Part shown: positions 7,008 through 8,664 of the stretch, one piece after another
Layout: each line of letters begins with the position of its first letter
How positions within the stretch are numbered: the stretch's first letter is position 1
From: Candidatus Moraniibacteriota bacterium
GTDB lineage: Bacteria > Patescibacteriota > Minisyncoccia > Moranbacterales > UBA1568
Length of the DNA: 8,664 nt
NCBI GenBank assembly: GCA_017992575.1
Contig: JAGOOJ010000025.1
Span: 1 to 8,664, forward strand
Direction of reading: 5' to 3'
Made by a program: the position numbers and the translations under genes
Notes under the pieces: generated by a model
Seen by the model: only the letters and a program-made list of their open reading frames with translations
What the model was told of the DNA's origin: nothing
Databases searched by the model: none

Positions 7008-7172
7008 TTCGATATTCCTTTTCCTCCCCTTTCGTTCCGGCGAACATTTCCGACTCGTTCTACCGAACAGTGAGCTGTCTTGTACCAGGGTGTCAATCAC
7101 GCTTCACTGTTACCGGCTCACTCATCGCAAATGTGACCGCCGAAACCCGGAGTTCAGAAAAGAAACATCGAA
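7008..7172. mobile_element. Long palindromic repeat, copy B (MITE-like insertion)
   Basis: A palindromic element of about 165 bases occupying most of the gap between the kinase and flippase genes. Terminal inverted repeats: TTCGATATTCCTTTTC at the left and, reading the other strand from the right end, TTCGATGTTTCTTTTC. Inside them lie the lower-stem sequences shared with copy A: 7035-7058 (containing CGAACATTTCCGACTCGT) and 7122-7145 (containing CATTTGCGATGA on the other strand). The upper stem, CCGAACAGTGAGC (7063-7075) against the complement of about 7101-7115, has no resemblance to the upper stem of copy A. Exact 8-9 bp direct repeats flank the element, as expected from transposase-mediated insertion. 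It holds no gene. Removing the element and one repeat would leave only about 31 bases between the two genes. Confidence 0.7.
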
Positions 7173-7180
7173 GACTCATC
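7173..7180. repeat. Right flanking direct repeat (putative target-site duplication)
   Basis: The second exact copy of GACTCATC, immediately after the ATCGAA end of palindrome copy B and 24 bases before the flippase ATG. It pairs with 7000-7007. Confidence 0.55.
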
Positions 7181-7204
7181 GCCATCACCAATATCTTATA
7201 GACT

Positions 7205-8664
7205 ATGAAAAAATTCTCTCAAGCACTCATCTGGCTCACAGCCTCTGAGATTATTTTCAATATCGCAGCCTACGTCGTACACTCAGTGGCCGGTCGCATG
7301 CTTGGACCGGCTGATTACGGTCGCTATGGTCTCGTAGTCACGCTCACCACTATGGTTATTGTCCTCATTGGTAATGGTATCCCCACAACGATGGCAAAAT
7401 ACCTGAGTGAAGTCCTTGAAAAAAACCCCGAGAACATACCCGCTATCAAACGAAAGGCAGCGCTCCTCCAGGTACTGCTCATCGGTGGCATAACCATCGT
7501 CTTCTTCCTGTTAGCGCCCGTCATCGCTTGGCTCCTGCGAGACCCCTCACTCACCCGCCTCTTCCGACTCTCAGCGTTTATTATTCCCGCCTTTGCGGCC
7601 GCCTCTTTTTACCATCATTACTTCACAGGTCTCCATCTTTTCAAACTGCAGGCCATCGTTAAAATCATCCGGTCTTTTGCTCGAATCGGATTCATTGCTC
7701 TGGCTGCTTTCTTTTTTGGTCTTGATGGCGCCGTATCTGGCTATGTCCTAGCCCCTCTCTTTACCTTCGGTGCTGCCCTCCTCATCGATGAGTTTTACAT
7801 CAAACGGAAACTCCGTATAGGAAAAAATACCGGGCACGATTTCAGTTTCCCTGCCAAAACTATTCTCGCCTATGCCGGGCCACTGACACTGTTTTTGATT
7901 TTTTACGAACTCCTTCTCACGATTGATCTCTATTTTGTCAAAGCCATCCTTCAAGATGACCACCTTACTGGTCTCTACAACGCCGCTATCACGGTTGGAC
8001 GTATCCCCTACTATCTTTTTGCTGCCTTGGCTATGATACTCCTCCCAGCCATTTCCAAAACAACCGCCGAAAGGAATACAGCAGAAACCACTTCGCTCGT
8101 CACAAAATCCCTCCGCCTCATGACGCTCCTCTTGTTCCCGATGATCACACTCCTCATCATCTACGCCCTGCCTCTTCTCCACTTTTTTTACGGCACACGC
8201 TACGATGGAGCAGAAACAGCCCTCAGTATCTTTGCTCTTGGCGTCGGTTTTCTTACTGTATTCTACGTACTGGCCTTTGCTTTAAACGGTGCTGGTCTCG
8301 TCCGCATCCCTATGAGACTCTCCTTTTTCGGATTCCTCATCATGATCGTTCTCAATATACTGCTCATCAAGCCCTTTGGTATCGTCGGTGCCGCTCTTTC
8401 TGCGACGCTCTCCGCTACGCTCCTCATGATAGGCATCCTCTTTTTCACTGAGAGACACTTCTCAGTTCCATTCCCTAAAAAGACATTCTTCCTCTCATTG
8501 TGTTCCTCGCTCATCATCGTCTTTACGGCAAAATTCCTCCCATCGGGGGCCGTAAGCTTCCTCTTCTCTGGCGCCCTTCTGTTTACCCTTCACTTCGCTC
8601 TCCTCAAATTTTTCGGGGAACTCACTAAGGAAGATATCGCACCACTTCAAAAATTCTTTCGGCG
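7205..8664 (+). CDS. Wzx/MurJ-type polysaccharide flippase (3' partial)
   Basis: Translation from the ATG at 7205 is open to the window end: 486 residues with no stop, so the C-terminus is missing. An in-frame TAG at 7199-7201 closes the frame just upstream, which fixes the start. The protein is almost wholly hydrophobic helices with short charged loops. The N-terminal signature VAGRMLGPADYGRYGLV (about residues 28-44) is characteristic of polysaccharide transport (PST) flippases of the MOP exporter superfamily. Later come a YFVKAILQ helix, a YNAAITVGRIPYYLF helix and FGIVGAALSATLSA near residue 400, all family-like. Its job would be to turn a lipid-linked glycan from the inner to the outer membrane face, matching the glycosyltransferases upstream. 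No Shine-Dalgarno sequence is seen. Whether it shares the upstream promoter or is separated by palindrome B is unclear. Confidence 0.92.
   Translation, partial: MKKFSQALIWLTASEIIFNIAAYVVHSVAGRMLGPADYGRYGLVVTLTTMVIVLIGNGIPTTMAKYLSEVLEKNPENIPAIKRKAALLQVLLIGGITIVFFLLAPVIAWLLRDPSLTRLFRLSAFIIPAFAAASFYHHYFTGLHLFKLQAIVKIIRSFARIGFIALAAFFFGLDGAVSGYVLAPLFTFGAALLIDEFYIKRKLRIGKNTGHDFSFPAKTILAYAGPLTLFLIFYELLLTIDLYFVKAILQDDHLTGLYNAAITVGRIPYYLFAALAMILLPAISKTTAERNTAETTSLVTKSLRLMTLLLFPMITLLIIYALPLLHFFYGTRYDGAETALSIFALGVGFLTVFYVLAFALNGAGLVRIPMRLSFFGFLIMIVLNILLIKPFGIVGAALSATLSATLLMIGILFFTERHFSVPFPKKTFFLSLCSSLIIVFTAKFLPSGAVSFLFSGALLFTLHFALLKFFGELTKEDIAPLQKFFR

Noticed and set aside
7033..7147. Integron attC site
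   Set aside because: Size and variable-tip architecture are similar, but the core GTTRRRY/RYYYAAC boxes are absent and no integrase is seen.
7748..8182. Antisense frame of 144 codons
   Set aside because: It is opposite the flippase, which reads as a family-typical membrane protein without a stop.

Overview
The window is a dense, single-strand gene block with no tRNA, rRNA, CRISPR array or transposase gene. Every gene is on the + strand. Gaps are tiny except where palindromic elements sit, and Shine-Dalgarno sequences are nearly absent. TGA acts as a stop (end of the GT-C-like gene at 2579-2581), so the code is standard and not code 25. Gene style, moderate GC and palindrome-filled gaps suggest a Candidate Phyla Radiation (Patescibacteria) genome. 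That placement is an inference from style, not from a marker gene.

Layout: (1) 3-602, the C-terminal part of a GT4 glycosyltransferase cut by the window edge; 611-2581, a multi-pass GT-C-like membrane protein; 2578-2955, a small membrane-anchored protein whose start overlaps the previous stop. (2) A gap holding an AT-rich imperfect palindrome (2954-3075). (3) 3085-4203, a second GT4-type glycosyltransferase. (4) A gap filled by a long palindrome, copy A (4216-4384). (5) 4427-5932, a divergent RtcB-family RNA ligase; 5972-6403, a Nudix hydrolase; 6413-7000, a thymidylate-kinase-like P-loop kinase. (6) A second copy of the palindrome in inverted orientation, copy B (7008-7172), flanked by an 8-9 bp direct repeat. 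(7) 7205 to the window end, a Wzx/MurJ-type polysaccharide flippase, open at its 3' end.

The glycosyltransferases, GT-C-like protein and flippase form a surface-glycan assembly and export locus. The RtcB-like, Nudix and kinase genes act on RNA or nucleotides and look like a separate module inside it, bracketed by the two palindromes.

The most notable signal is the repeat family A/B. The lower-stem sequences are almost identical in both copies. The upper-stem sequences differ completely, yet each remains self-complementary. Copy B carries an apparent target-site duplication starting at the last base of the kinase stop codon, so it looks like a MITE-like insertion into what was a tight operon. 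The second is the RtcB homologue: it keeps the metal, nucleophile and guanylylation residues but departs from the canonical motifs around them and carries extra segments.
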